Below, in pieces: positions 18,561 to 26,806 of a stretch of DNA of 64,000 nt. Each line of letters starts with the position of its first letter. The stretch's first letter is position 1. The notes under the pieces are model-generated. The model was not told where the DNA came from and did no database searches. It saw only the letters and a program-made list of their open reading frames with translations. Source of the stretch: DASUAS01 sp963819475 (lineage in GTDB: Bacteria > Actinomycetota > Acidimicrobiia > IMCC26256 > DASPTH01); assembly GCA_963819475.1 (NCBI GenBank), contig CAWFWE010000008.1, positions 310,001 to 374,000 of the forward strand, given 5' to 3'. A program made the position numbers and the translations under genes.

Positions 18561-19337
18561 TCAGATGAGCATGATGGCGCCGCCGTCGGCCATCAGGGTC
18601 TGTCCGGTCATGTAGCGACTGGCGTCCGACAGCAGGAACTGCACTACCGGTCCGATGTCGTCCTCGGCGTCGCCGTCGCGGGGGATCGGCTGGTTCGCGT
18701 ACGTCTCGGCGAACATGCGGGCGCGCACGGGGTCGTCCTCCTCGGGCGGCACGCGGTGCGCGACGGACACCGGGCAGAGGCAGTTCACGGTGATGCCGAA
18801 CTTGCCCCACTCGCGCGCGGCCGAGCGGGTGAGGGCGCGGATCGCTTCCTTCGACGACGCGTACGGCGCATACCCCACCGCACCCAGGAGCGCGGCGTTC
18901 GAGCCCATGGTCACGATCCGGCCCCGACCCTGGTCGCGCATGTGCGGGAACACCGCCTGCATGCCCCAGAGCGTGCCCTTGGGCCCGGTGTCCAGCAGCA
19001 CGTCCATGTCGTGCTCGGTGATCTCGGCGAACGGCGTGACCGACCGGAACGTCTGCGCGTTGGCGACGAGGCCGTCGACGCGTCCGAACTCGGAGAGGGT
19101 GCGCTCGACCAGCGCGAACACGCCGTCGCGGTCGGCGACGTTGAGGGTGGTCGACAGGTGCGGCGCGCCGATCTTCTGCAGCTCGGCCGCGGTCTCCTCC
19201 AGCGCCTGCGGCTTGCGGGCGGTGATCACGAGCGTCGCGCCGCTCCGGGCGAGGTGCAGCGCGATCCCGCGTCCCACGCCCTTCGACGCGCCGGTGACGA
19301 TGACGACGTTCCCGTCGACCGAGTCGTCGACGCTCAT
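18561..19337 (-). CDS. SDR family oxidoreductase
   Basis: A 258-residue SDR: TGASKGVGRGIA near residue 15, ANAQ in place of NNAG, Ser in TMGSNAALLG and YASSK. The C-terminal RYMTGQTLMADGGAIM is shared with the third SDR, suggesting duplication. It is the first of three coupled SDR genes; its ATG at 19337 is preceded by GGGGACGC. A 142-base gap separates it from the DUF1214-like gene upstream. Confidence 0.9.
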   Translation of the reverse strand: MSVDDSVDGNVVIVTGASKGVGRGIALHLARSGATLVITARKPQALEETAAELQKIGAPHLSTTLNVADRDGVFALVERTLSEFGRVDGLVANAQTFRSVTPFAEITEHDMDVLLDTGPKGTLWGMQAVFPHMRDQGRGRIVTMGSNAALLGAVGYAPYASSKEAIRALTRSAAREWGKFGITVNCLCPVSVAHRVPPEEDDPVRARMFAETYANQPIPRDGDAEDDIGPVVQFLLSDASRYMTGQTLMADGGAIMLI

Positions 19338-19479
19338 GCGTCCCCGCTCTCGGCGCCTCCACGATGGCTCGCTCGCTGCGGCTCGGGGTACCCGAACCGC
19401 GGTGGCTCGCTCGCGTGCGCCGGGGCGCTCGGCCCCCGCTGCGTTGCTCGCCGGGATACCCGGCTCGCGGGCACTTCGC
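19338..19479. other. intergenic region with GC-rich palindromes
   Basis: It holds a perfect inverted repeat GCCGGG-ATA-CCCGGC at 19450-19464 and the palindrome GGGTACCC near 19386-19393, plus two copies of GGCTCGCTCGC. One could be a stem-loop that separates expression of the DUF1214-like gene from the SDR array. No U-tract follows, so it is not a standard terminator. Confidence 0.4.
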
Positions 19480-20658
19480 TCATGTGCGGTACCTCCAGGC
19501 GACGTGCGCGGTGCGCCCCCGGATCTCGGCGGCGCGCGCCTCGGCGTCGACCATCGGATGACCGTCGGGCAGGTGGTCGGCCAGCTTCGCGAACGGCACG
19601 ACCTCGGCGTGGATCGTCGGCGGCTCCGGCGGGCGGAACCAACGCGCGGTGGTGAGCACCTCGGCGCGGCCCTGAGTGTCGAGCCAGTTCGCGGAGCCGG
19701 GGTCGCGGCCGGCGATCACGACCCGCACGACCCCGTCGGCGTCCGGCGTGACCTGGCGGTGGTTGCGACTGGTCACGCGGGTCGCGTAGTCGAGCGGCTC
19801 GTACCACGCACGCGAGTAGCAGCCGATGCCCCACAGCGCGGCCGCGCGCGGATCCAGCTCGACCACGACGGCCTCGTCGTCGCCCAGGCTCACGAAGCCG
19901 TGGCTGTAGATGATGTCCTGCACGCCGCGCCCGGAGACGTCGGGTACCCCGAACCGGTTGCGTTCCTGGGCGTCGCGCATGCGTTCCTGCAGGTCGCGGA
20001 AGTAGATCACCGAGTGCTCGACCTCGTCCGCGGCGCTTTCCAGCATCGCGGCGACGCGCGCCGCGCTCACCGTCGGTGCCGACGTGCCCTCGGTGTCGAG
20101 CCGCTCGATGACGAACGTCGCGGGCTCGGCCGGTGCCCACTCGAAGTAGTAGTCGCGCACGTGCACGAAGCCCGGGCCCGGCGCCAGGGGGAGCCACGTG
20201 CCCGCCTGCTCCTCGCCGCCGAGCAGGACCTCGAACGCGTCACCCGGTCGCAGCCCGAGGGACGACGCCGAGACCTCGGTGCCGATGTTGGCGCCGCCGC
20301 TCTGCGTCGTGCCGCCCTTCAGTTGCAGCACGAACTCCTCGCACGATCCCATGCGACCCGACACTCGGTACGTGCCGGCGCCGTCGATGGTGGCGCGCCG
20401 CGCCACCTGATCGACGTTCGGGCCGCCCCACGCGTAGGTGGGGTCGGCGCTGCGGAAGAACGCCGGGTAGTCGGGGTCGCTGTAGCCGGTGGCGTAGGTG
20501 AGCCAGCACGCGGTCTGGGTGGCGAGGTGTCGCATGCCCTCGGCGCGATCACGCGCATCCCCCGGAAAGTCGTCGGCCAGGATGCGGTCACCCAGCGCGG
20601 CGAGGCGCTCGCAGAACGCCTGCCACGCGGCGCCCGACACGACGTCCGACGCGTCCAT
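19480..20658 (-). CDS. DUF1214-like protein
   Basis: A 392-residue soluble protein with no clear catalytic motif. The C-terminal third, RVVIAGRDPGSANWLDTQGR followed by RWF, resembles the DUF1214 tail (NWLxxxxG). A second protein in this window (23674-24795) has the same arrangement, PGVPNWLDTGGH. The N-terminus (AALGDRILADDF, LTYATGYSDPDYP) is predicted helical. Its ATG overlaps the thioesterase stop. Both DUF1214-like genes here adjoin SDR genes, suggesting a role in the same conversion. Confidence 0.68.
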   Translation of the reverse strand: MDASDVVSGAAWQAFCERLAALGDRILADDFPGDARDRAEGMRHLATQTACWLTYATGYSDPDYPAFFRSADPTYAWGGPNVDQVARRATIDGAGTYRVSGRMGSCEEFVLQLKGGTTQSGGANIGTEVSASSLGLRPGDAFEVLLGGEEQAGTWLPLAPGPGFVHVRDYYFEWAPAEPATFVIERLDTEGTSAPTVSAARVAAMLESAADEVEHSVIYFRDLQERMRDAQERNRFGVPDVSGRGVQDIIYSHGFVSLGDDEAVVVELDPRAAALWGIGCYSRAWYEPLDYATRVTSRNHRQVTPDADGVVRVVIAGRDPGSANWLDTQGRAEVLTTARWFRPPEPPTIHAEVVPFAKLADHLPDGHPMVDAEARAAEIRGRTAHVAWRYRT

Positions 20659-21326
20659 CAGGGGCGTTCGCCCACGAAGATCGCCGTCGCCTCGGCCGTG
20701 ACCTTCCCGTCGACCACGACCTCACCCGACGCGTGGCTCTTGCGCCCCTCGCTCCCGGTGTAGCGGCCGACGATGTCGACCGGGACCCCGTAGGGCGTGC
20801 CGCCCTTCAACGAGGTGGTGAGCGCGACCGTCATCCCGGTGGCGCCCGACACGAGGACGGCGACGCCGAGCACCTCGTCGAGCGCGCACGCGAGCACACC
20901 GCCGTACACGCGCCCGGGCGAACCCGCGTGCTGCGGGCCGAAGGTGCACCGGGCGCGGACCTCGACCGGCGTGGGCGGCGAACCGGGCGGCGGTTCCTTC
21001 GGTCGGTGGACCCACTCGATGGGCGGCGCCTGCGGGTTGAGCCGACCGGACCCGGCCTGGGTCAGGCTCTCCACCCGACCATCGGCGTGACGAGCCAGGA
21101 ACAGTTGGTCGGCGCGACGCGTGGCACCCAGCACCCCGGTGAGCCGGCGTAGCTCGGCGGCCGCGTCGGCGCGCTTCTCGGCATCGACGTCGGTCATGAC
21201 CACCGCTTCGACGAGGTCCCGCGTGGCGGCGACGAGGTCGAACGCCTCGGCCGGGATCCGCGCCGGATCCGGGAGGGAGTCGCCGAGCAGATCGGCGACA
21301 CGCGCAGCAGAAACCGGCTGGTTCAT
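20658..21326 (-). CDS. PaaI-family thioesterase (hot-dog fold)
   Basis: A 222-residue protein. The hot-dog domain occupies roughly residues 115-220: GSPGRVYGGVLACALDEVLG is the helix with its conserved glycine pair and acidic residue, followed by TTSLKGGTPYGVPVDIVGRY. It would hydrolyse an acyl-CoA and recycle CoA. Residues 1-110 are an N-terminal helical extension, beyond the usual length. The ATG at 21326 has TAACGT seven bases upstream, so it is likely leaderless. It heads the operon running to 17105. Confidence 0.88.
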   Translation of the reverse strand: MNQPVSAARVADLLGDSLPDPARIPAEAFDLVAATRDLVEAVVMTDVDAEKRADAAAELRRLTGVLGATRRADQLFLARHADGRVESLTQAGSGRLNPQAPPIEWVHRPKEPPPGSPPTPVEVRARCTFGPQHAGSPGRVYGGVLACALDEVLGVAVLVSGATGMTVALTTSLKGGTPYGVPVDIVGRYTGSEGRKSHASGEVVVDGKVTAEATAIFVGERP

Positions 21327-21363
21327 CTGGCCGACGTTACACAGGGGCCGGTAGCGTGCGCCG
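21327..21363. promoter_or_regulatory. 37-bp divergent leaderless promoter pair
   Basis: Two genes start back to back here. Minus strand: TAACGT (complement of 21334-21339), seven bases from ATG 21326. Plus strand: TAGCGT (21352-21357), six bases from ATG 21364. The two -10 boxes are 12 bp apart, so each promoter's -35 region falls inside the other's start region, and RNA polymerase can probably occupy only one at a time. Confidence 0.6.
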
Positions 21364-22248
21364 ATGGCGCTGCCGGCCGACGTCCGTACCATCCTCGACG
21401 GCCTCGTCTTCGGTGAAGGACCCCGGTGGCACGACGGTCGGCTCTGGTTCAGCGACATGCACGACCACCGGGTGGTCGCCACCACCCTCGGCGGTGACAC
21501 GACGACGATCGTCCGCATCGAGGATGACGAGCCGTCCGGTTTGGGCTGGTTGCCCGACGGTCGCCTCCTGGTGGTCGCCATGGAGACCCAGCGCCTCCTC
21601 CGCGTCGAGCCCGACGGTGCGATCGCGGTGCAGGCCGACCTGTCGTCGGCGGCGCGGGGCTCGCTCAACGACATGATCGTGAGCGCCGACGGCACCGCGT
21701 ACATCGGCGACATGGGCACCCGCATCCAGGACCTCGGCACCGACCGACGGCCCGGCCAGACCTTCCGGGTGGGCCCCGACGGCACGTGGGAGAGCGCGGC
21801 CGACGACCTGCAGTCGCCCAACGGCCACGTGCTCACCGACGACGGCCGCACGTTGATCGTCGCCGAGAGCAGCGGCATGCGCCTCACCGCCTTCACCGTC
21901 CGCGAGGACGGTACCCTCACCGACCGGCGGACCTACGCCGAGCTGGTGCCCGAGCGCGACAACGTGCCGGTGGCGCCGCCCGACGGCATCTGCCTCGACG
22001 CCGAGGGTGCGGTGTGGGTGGCCGACCCGATCGGCGCCCGGGTGTTCCGAGTACGCGAGGGTGGCGAGGTGACCGGTTCGATCGCGTACGACGACGTGAT
22101 CCCCGTCGCGTGCGTGTTGGGTGGGCCCGACCGGCGCACGCTCCTCATCTGCGTCGCCGCCGACTGGAAGGCGGACGCGCTCGCCGGTCGCCGCACCGGT
22201 CGCATCGACGCGTACGACGTTGCCGTGCCCGGCGCCGGCCGTCCCTGA
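21364..22248 (+). CDS. SMP-30/gluconolactonase-family protein
   Basis: A 294-residue six-bladed beta-propeller. The metal-site residues are recognisable: Glu18 (FGEGPRW), Asn153 (SPNGHV) and Asp207 (PPDGIC); Asn102-Asp103 (SLNDM) fits a further site. Members hydrolyse sugar or other lactones and some esters, with a divalent metal. It is divergent from the thioesterase gene with a 37-bp shared promoter and convergent with an alpha/beta hydrolase. Confidence 0.92.
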   Translation: MALPADVRTILDGLVFGEGPRWHDGRLWFSDMHDHRVVATTLGGDTTTIVRIEDDEPSGLGWLPDGRLLVVAMETQRLLRVEPDGAIAVQADLSSAARGSLNDMIVSADGTAYIGDMGTRIQDLGTDRRPGQTFRVGPDGTWESAADDLQSPNGHVLTDDGRTLIVAESSGMRLTAFTVREDGTLTDRRTYAELVPERDNVPVAPPDGICLDAEGAVWVADPIGARVFRVREGGEVTGSIAYDDVIPVACVLGGPDRRTLLICVAADWKADALAGRRTGRIDAYDVAVPGAGRP

Positions 22249-22265
22249 CCGCAGCGACAGGCGCG

Positions 22266-23045
22266 TCAGTGCGGGAACAGGTGGCGCAGCGCGCGCGGCG
22301 CGCGGAACGGCTTCCACTCACCTTCGGGCTGCGCGAGCCGGTCCTTGATGGCGACGATCGCCGCCGGGTTGTGCCCGAGCCCGCAATGACTGCCGTACAC
22401 CTCGATGTTCTCCGAGCACGGGCCGTCGTCCTCGAGGCACCACTGCCAGCTGGTGACACCGTCCGTGCGCGTGTAGATGGCGGTGGCGGGCACCTCGAGC
22501 AGCGGCTCGCGGTACTCCACGCGGAGCATCGGCTCGGTCGGCGCGGCGTGCCACCGCTCCGCGAGCTTGTAGAAGAACGCGGCGTGGGTCTTGTAGCGAT
22601 CGTCGAGCAGCAGCCGGAACGGCGAGCCCAGCGTGATCACCTGCCGCACGACCTCCGGATGGCGCCGCGCCGCCTCGCGCCCGAGGATCCCGCCCGCGCT
22701 CCAGCCGATGATGCTGACCTTACGGCCGGTCCGCTCGGCCAGCTCGAGCAGCCGCTTCGGGCCGCCGTCGAGAATCGCCGCGGTCGGGCCCAGGTTCTGG
22801 CCCAGGCCCCAGCCGTGGCTGGAGTACCCGAGCGCGCGCAGCACCGCCCGCAGCGGGCTCGTGTACGCATCGGTCGCGCCGAACGGTGGGAGCACGAGGA
22901 CGGGATGGCCGTCGCCGCGGGGTTGCGCGAGCCAGAGCGGCCACGAGGCGAGGAACAGCGCGAGCTCAGGCCAGGCCCGCATCTCCAGCGCCAGCAGCGC
23001 GAGGGACGGGGCCCCGGCCGCCGGATCGTCGTCAACCGCTGCCAC
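22266..23045 (-). CDS. alpha/beta hydrolase (lipase-like)
   Basis: A 259-residue hydrolase. The nucleophile elbow is GWSAG at 114-118 (Ser116), with HPVLVLPPFGATDAYT as the oxyanion loop and GSHCGLGHNP carrying the probable histidine. ITLGSPFRLL resembles PGAP1-type esterases. I choose the GTG at 23045, since further upstream the frame runs into the 57-nt tandem repeats. ELALFLASWPLWLA near the N-terminus could associate with membrane. Confidence 0.83.
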   Translation of the reverse strand: MAAVDDDPAAGAPSLALLALEMRAWPELALFLASWPLWLAQPRGDGHPVLVLPPFGATDAYTSPLRAVLRALGYSSHGWGLGQNLGPTAAILDGGPKRLLELAERTGRKVSIIGWSAGGILGREAARRHPEVVRQVITLGSPFRLLLDDRYKTHAAFFYKLAERWHAAPTEPMLRVEYREPLLEVPATAIYTRTDGVTSWQWCLEDDGPCSENIEVYGSHCGLGHNPAAIVAIKDRLAQPEGEWKPFRAPRALRHLFPH

Positions 23046-23090
23046 TCCGACGAGCGTACCCCGCTGCAGCTCGTACGCTGCGCGCCTTGA

Positions 23091-23204
23091 TGATGGTCGA
23101 TTCCGCTTCGCCGTCCCGCCTCCGGCAACGACTGCGCTGCATCTCCATGATGGTCGATTCCGCTTCGCCGTCCCGCCTCCGGCAACGACTGCGCGGCATC
23201 TCCT
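23091..23204. repeat. 57-nt tandem repeat, two copies
   Basis: Two near-identical 57-base units (23091-23147 and 23148-23204) beginning TGATGGTCGATTCCGC and ending GCATCTCC. They differ at one internal base and at the loss of an A near the end. The second copy ends on the ATG of the flavodoxin-like gene (23206). A related unit occurs in inverted orientation at 26788-26882. In one frame the unit gives a 19-residue repeat, but I do not treat it as coding. Confidence 0.8.
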
Positions 23205-23205
23205 G

Positions 23206-23664
23206 ATGGCTGTGACTCTGTTGCACGTCCACCACACGACCTCGCCGTCGGTGCACGCCATGTTCGACGCGGTGCAGTCGGGCGCGACCGATCCGCAGAT
23301 CGAAGGTGTCGACGTGGTGACGCGCGCCGCGCTGCAGGCCTCGGTGAGCGACGCGTTGGCGGCCGACGGCTACCTGCTCGGCACACCGGCCAACCTCGGC
23401 TACATGTCGGGCGCGCTCAAGCACTTCTTCGACCAGATCTACTACCCGTGCCTGGAGGCGACGATCGGTCGCCCCTTCGGCGTGTACGTGCACGGCAACA
23501 ACGACACCACCGGCGCGCTGCGCGCGATCGAGGTCGCTACCACCGGGCTCCGGTGGCGCGGCGTGCAGGCCCCGGTGTCGGTGATCGGCGCGCCGACGAG
23601 CGCGGACCTCGAGGCGTGTTGGGAGCTCGGCGCCGCGGTCGCGGCGGGGCTGGCGCTCGACTGA
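23206..23664 (+). CDS. NAD(P)H-dependent oxidoreductase, flavodoxin-like
   Basis: A 152-residue flavodoxin-fold protein. GYLLGTPANLGYMSGALKHF and FDQIYYP correspond to the FMN-binding loop and helix of NADPH-dependent FMN reductases, and VYVHGNNDTTGALRAIE to the next loop. It would reduce a flavin or quinone. The gene begins immediately after the tandem repeat; no Shine-Dalgarno is apparent. It is convergent with the DUF1214-like gene nine bases away. Confidence 0.86.
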   Translation: MAVTLLHVHHTTSPSVHAMFDAVQSGATDPQIEGVDVVTRAALQASVSDALAADGYLLGTPANLGYMSGALKHFFDQIYYPCLEATIGRPFGVYVHGNNDTTGALRAIEVATTGLRWRGVQAPVSVIGAPTSADLEACWELGAAVAAGLALD

Positions 23665-23673
23665 CCCGACGCG

Positions 23674-24795
23674 TCAGCGCAGGCTGTCGACCGGCACGAC
23701 CTCGCACTCCGCCATCACCGGGTCGTTCTCGGGGAGCAGGTAGCGCCAGAAGATCGTGCCGACGCGGTGCCCGCCGGTGTCGAGCCAATTGGGCACCCCC
23801 GGATCGCGGTGCGCGACCACGATCGCGTAGGAGCCGTCGGAGTCGTACGAGATCTGCGCGCTGTTGAGCGAGCTCTGGCGGTGCACGTACTCCAACGTCT
23901 GCATGTGCCGGTTCCACAGCATCACGTTGGTGAAGCGCGACGGCGGGATCGTGCCCCGCATGACCAGGGCGTCGTCGGGGCCGAGGTCCCACCGGCCCAT
24001 GGAGTAGAAGATGTCGACTGCACCGGCGGCGTCGACGCCCGCGTTGCGGAAGCTCCACGGTTGGCCCACGTGGTTGGGTTCGCTCGCCATGAACGGCGCC
24101 GGCGACGGCGTGCCCGGCAACGGTTGCCCGACGGTGCACTGGCGCAGGAACGCGACCCCGTCGCGCAGACGGCCGGCGAACGTGGCGTCGTCGAGGGGCG
24201 GCGGGGGCGCGACGTCGTCGAGGCACTCGATCCCGATGCGCACCGTCACGGTGGGGTCGTTCTGCGCCGACCGCTCCCGCAGGAAGTAGCTGCGCACGAT
24301 GATCATGCGGGCGTCGGGATCGAGCTTCACCCAGTTGCCGTCGTGGGGCTCGGCGCTGAACACGATCTCGTACGAGCCGTCGGGTGCGAACGTGAATTGG
24401 CTGTCGTTGATGTCGGCGAGCACGCGCCCGTTGAAGCCCCCGTCGACGGCTGCCGCGTGCACGGTGAAGGAGATGTACGCCTCCTCGCCCCGGACGCCGA
24501 ACACGCGGTACGACCGGCCGCCGTCGATCCGGGCGAAGTGGTAGATCGAGTCCGGGTTGTCGCCCTGGAGCTTGCGCGCCGGGGTCACGATCAAGGCCAT
24601 GCGCGGGTGGTCGGGATCGGCCTCCATGAAGAACTCGGACGCGCCCGACAGCACCTCGGTCACGTACCGGAAGCCCTCGACGACGTCGAGGTCGTCGGTG
24701 AAGCGCTGATCGTTGAGGACGTAGGCGTCGCGGATCTCCTGCAGCGCGGCGATCAGCTCGTCGAAGGCCTCGGTCGACTGGGGGGCACGGTTCAT
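23674..24795 (-). CDS. DUF1214-like protein
   Basis: A 373-residue relative of the protein at 19480-20658. FHARIDG-like sequence (YHFARIDGGRSYRVFGVRG) is followed by a beta-rich middle and the C-terminal pattern HRDPGVPNWLDTGGHRVG, then FWRYLLP, like DUF1214. No active-site motif is evident. It overlaps the upstream SDR gene by four bases, forming a SnoaL/SDR/DUF1214-like operon. Repetition of the pair suggests a shared chemical step. Function unknown. Confidence 0.72.
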   Translation of the reverse strand: MNRAPQSTEAFDELIAALQEIRDAYVLNDQRFTDDLDVVEGFRYVTEVLSGASEFFMEADPDHPRMALIVTPARKLQGDNPDSIYHFARIDGGRSYRVFGVRGEEAYISFTVHAAAVDGGFNGRVLADINDSQFTFAPDGSYEIVFSAEPHDGNWVKLDPDARMIIVRSYFLRERSAQNDPTVTVRIGIECLDDVAPPPPLDDATFAGRLRDGVAFLRQCTVGQPLPGTPSPAPFMASEPNHVGQPWSFRNAGVDAAGAVDIFYSMGRWDLGPDDALVMRGTIPPSRFTNVMLWNRHMQTLEYVHRQSSLNSAQISYDSDGSYAIVVAHRDPGVPNWLDTGGHRVGTIFWRYLLPENDPVMAECEVVPVDSLR

Positions 24796-25625
24796 GCGGA
24801 ATCTCCTTCGGTGCCGAGAGCGATGGCGCGGGTGTCCGGGATGGGGATCAGGCTCGCGTAGTCGATGAACGAGCGCAGCGTGTTGCCACCGTCGACGGTG
24901 AGGGTCTGCCCGGTCACCCACGACGACTCCGGGCCGGCGAAGTAGCGGACTGCCTGCGCGATGTCGTCGGGTTGGCCGTGACGCTGGATCGGCTGTTCGG
25001 CGAGGAACGCATCCATCATCTTCGGGTTGCGGAACATCCCTTCGGTCGCGGCCGTCTGCGTCAACCCTGGTTGCACCGAGTTGACGCGCACGCCGAGGGG
25101 CCCGAGCTCGTCGGCCGCGACGCGCACCAGTTGGTCGACCGCTGCTTTCCCCGCGGCGTACGAGGCCAGGTACCGGCTGGAGAACACGGCCGCAGTCGAC
25201 GAGATGGCGACGACCGAGCCACCACCGCCGCGCACCATCGCCAGCCCGGCGTACTTCAGGAACAGGAACACCGGGCGCACGTTGTTGTCGACCTCCCGGC
25301 TGAAGTCGTCGTCGTCGATGAGCAGGACCGGGGAGATGTTGCCGCCGCCGGGTACCACGACGGCGATCTGCAGCCGGCGTTGGCCGTCGGACGCGGCCTC
25401 GACCGCGTCCCGCACCGAGGACCCGTCGAGGGCGTCGCACACGCAGTACGCGACGTCCAGGCCCTCGTCGGCGAGCGTGGTGGTCGCGTCCACGAGCTTC
25501 TGCTCGGTGCGACCCGCGATCGTCACGTGCGCGCCGTCCCCCGCCAGTGCACGGGTCGAGGCGAGGCCGATCCCCGAGCCGCCGCCCACCACCACCGCAC
25601 GCTGCCCCGCGAGTGCTCCGTCCAT
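24792..25625 (-). CDS. SDR family oxidoreductase
   Basis: A 277-residue SDR: GGGSGIGLA near residue 15, Ser in AISSTAAVFSS and YAAGK. The C-terminus SSWVTGQTLTVDGGNTLR is classical, followed by a further 25 residues (FIDYASLIPIPDTRAIALGT) that are unusual. It lies nine bases after the SnoaL-like gene and overlaps the DUF1214-like gene by four bases. Confidence 0.9.
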   Translation of the reverse strand: MDGALAGQRAVVVGGGSGIGLASTRALAGDGAHVTIAGRTEQKLVDATTTLADEGLDVAYCVCDALDGSSVRDAVEAASDGQRRLQIAVVVPGGGNISPVLLIDDDDFSREVDNNVRPVFLFLKYAGLAMVRGGGGSVVAISSTAAVFSSRYLASYAAGKAAVDQLVRVAADELGPLGVRVNSVQPGLTQTAATEGMFRNPKMMDAFLAEQPIQRHGQPDDIAQAVRYFAGPESSWVTGQTLTVDGGNTLRSFIDYASLIPIPDTRAIALGTEGDSA

Positions 25626-25634
25626 CGTCTCCTC

Positions 25635-26093
25635 CTAGCGGGCCGGCGGATTGGCCGCACGCGTCTCGGTCCAGTCGACCCGCAGCCGGCGCTCGGCGAA
25701 CTTCCAGACGCCCTCGTCGTCGGTGCGGTACGTGTCCTCGTAGCGGATGAACATCACGTAGTCGGTCCCGCCGTGGGCGTCGGGCGTGAGGTGGTGCGCG
25801 ATGCAGTAGACCTCGCCGGTCGCCTCGCCGTCGCCGATGTCGTACGTCGACTGGCCGAGCATGTGGAAGGTCTTCGGGTATCGCTTGATCGCCTCCGGGA
25901 CCTTCGCCAGGCGCTCCGCGCCGCGGATCTGGCGCGGTTCCTCGGTCTCGCTCGGGTCGTGGATCGTGATGACGGCGTCGGCATGGAACAGGGCGAGGAA
26001 GGTGTCGACGTCGCGCCGGTCGACGCCCTGGGCGTAGCGCTCGGCCAGCGCGCGCAGCTGCATCTGCGTCGCGGCGTCGTCAGCGGTCGGCAT
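25635..26093 (-). CDS. SnoaL/NTF2-like nuclear transport factor 2 family protein
   Basis: A 152-residue cone-shaped alpha+beta-barrel protein. Typical sequences are RYAQGVDRRDVDTFLALFHA, TFHMLGQSTYDIGDGEATGE and EDTYRTDDEGVWKFAERRL. Members include ketosteroid isomerases and dehydratases as well as non-catalytic binding proteins. It is the first gene of the operon down to 23674. Its Shine-Dalgarno (GGGGGAGG) lies in the 3' arm of a perfect 7-bp stem (26099-26118), so translation may be limited by RNA folding. Confidence 0.88.
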   Translation of the reverse strand: MPTADDAATQMQLRALAERYAQGVDRRDVDTFLALFHADAVITIHDPSETEEPRQIRGAERLAKVPEAIKRYPKTFHMLGQSTYDIGDGEATGEVYCIAHHLTPDAHGGTDYVMFIRYEDTYRTDDEGVWKFAERRLRVDWTETRAANPPAR

Positions 26094-26098
26094 GCGTC

Positions 26099-26118
26099 CT
26101 CCCCCGGGTCAGGGGGAG
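26099..26118 (-). promoter_or_regulatory. hairpin masking the SnoaL ribosome binding site
   Basis: In the minus-strand RNA CUCCCCC pairs with GGGGGAG across a six-base loop: a perfect 7-bp GC-rich stem. The 3' arm is the Shine-Dalgarno of the gene starting at 26093. It could be a translational switch, or a rho-independent-like structure separating it from the small membrane protein gene; there is no U-tract. Confidence 0.5.
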
Positions 26119-26157
26119 ACTACGTGCTTCGTCCCGCGCACACCCGGGCGAGCTGCC

Positions 26158-26457
26158 CTAGAGGTGCAGCTGGCCGTAGCTGTTGCAGAGCCCCGCCGCG
26201 TTGATGGCGAGGAACGAGGCGATGATGAACGCCACGTTCCACCGCACGAGGTGCCGTCGCCAGCCGGTGAGCGCCCTCGCCCGCATCGGCGGCGGCATGT
26301 ACCAGTCGGGGAGCACCGCGGTCGTTCCCGGATCGGTCAGGGTCCAGAGGGAGACGGCATCCGGTGGCACCGGGGCCTCGGGGTCCGCGGCGAGGGCCTC
26401 CGCGACCAGCTCGGCGTCGGCGTCGGCGACGCTCGGGTCGGATTCGGTGTGCTCCAC
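26158..26457 (-). CDS. small single-pass membrane protein
   Basis: A 99-residue protein, acidic at the N-terminus (VADADAELVAEALAAD), then proline-rich (DWYMPPPM), then a basic stretch (GWRRHLVRW) and one transmembrane helix at about 73-92 (NVAFIIASFLAINAAGL). By the positive-inside rule the N-terminus is cytoplasmic. No family recognised. GTG start at 26457; divergent from the ASCH gene by 31 bases. Confidence 0.62.
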   Translation of the reverse strand: MEHTESDPSVADADAELVAEALAADPEAPVPPDAVSLWTLTDPGTTAVLPDWYMPPPMRARALTGWRRHLVRWNVAFIIASFLAINAAGLCNSYGQLHL

Positions 26458-26488
26458 ACCCGTGGTACGGAGGCGGTCACCGGGGCGG

Positions 26489-26806
26489 ATGAGGGCGTAC
26501 CGTGCATCGGTGCAGTTCAGCCCGGAGCTGCGGGCCCCTGTGTTGTCCGGCGAGGTGACCCTCTCGTTCCGGCTCTGGGCACGCCCCAAGGTCAAGGTCG
26601 GCGGTCGGTACCGCGTGGGGCCGGGCGAGATCGAGATCGACGACATCGAGCTCGTGCCGTTCTCCACCGTCAGCGCGCGCGACGTCCGGCGGTGTGGCGA
26701 GGCCGACCGTGAGTCGTTGCGGCGACGCACCGCCCACGCGGGGCCGGTCGCCGACGACACGCTCGTCTACCGGATCGAGTTCCACGTCGTCGAAGTGGAG
26801 ATGTAG
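26489..26806 (+). CDS. ASCH domain-containing protein
   Basis: A 105-residue PUA-like/ASCH domain protein. VTLSFRLWARPKVKVGGRYR and then VGPGEIEIDDIELVPFSTVS match the ASCH core, whose members bind RNA or act as RNA-associated hydrolases. The stop TAG and last codons (VEVEM) lie inside the first copy of the 61-nt repeat. ATG 26489 is chosen since the domain starts there; an upstream in-frame extension overlaps the divergent gene. Confidence 0.75.
   Translation: MRAYRASVQFSPELRAPVLSGEVTLSFRLWARPKVKVGGRYRVGPGEIEIDDIELVPFSTVSARDVRRCGEADRESLRRRTAHAGPVADDTLVYRIEFHVVEVEM

Noticed and set aside
23091..23204. CRISPR array or small repeat protein
   Set aside because: Units are contiguous with no spacers, and the possible 38-residue product overlaps gene boundaries without a ribosome site.
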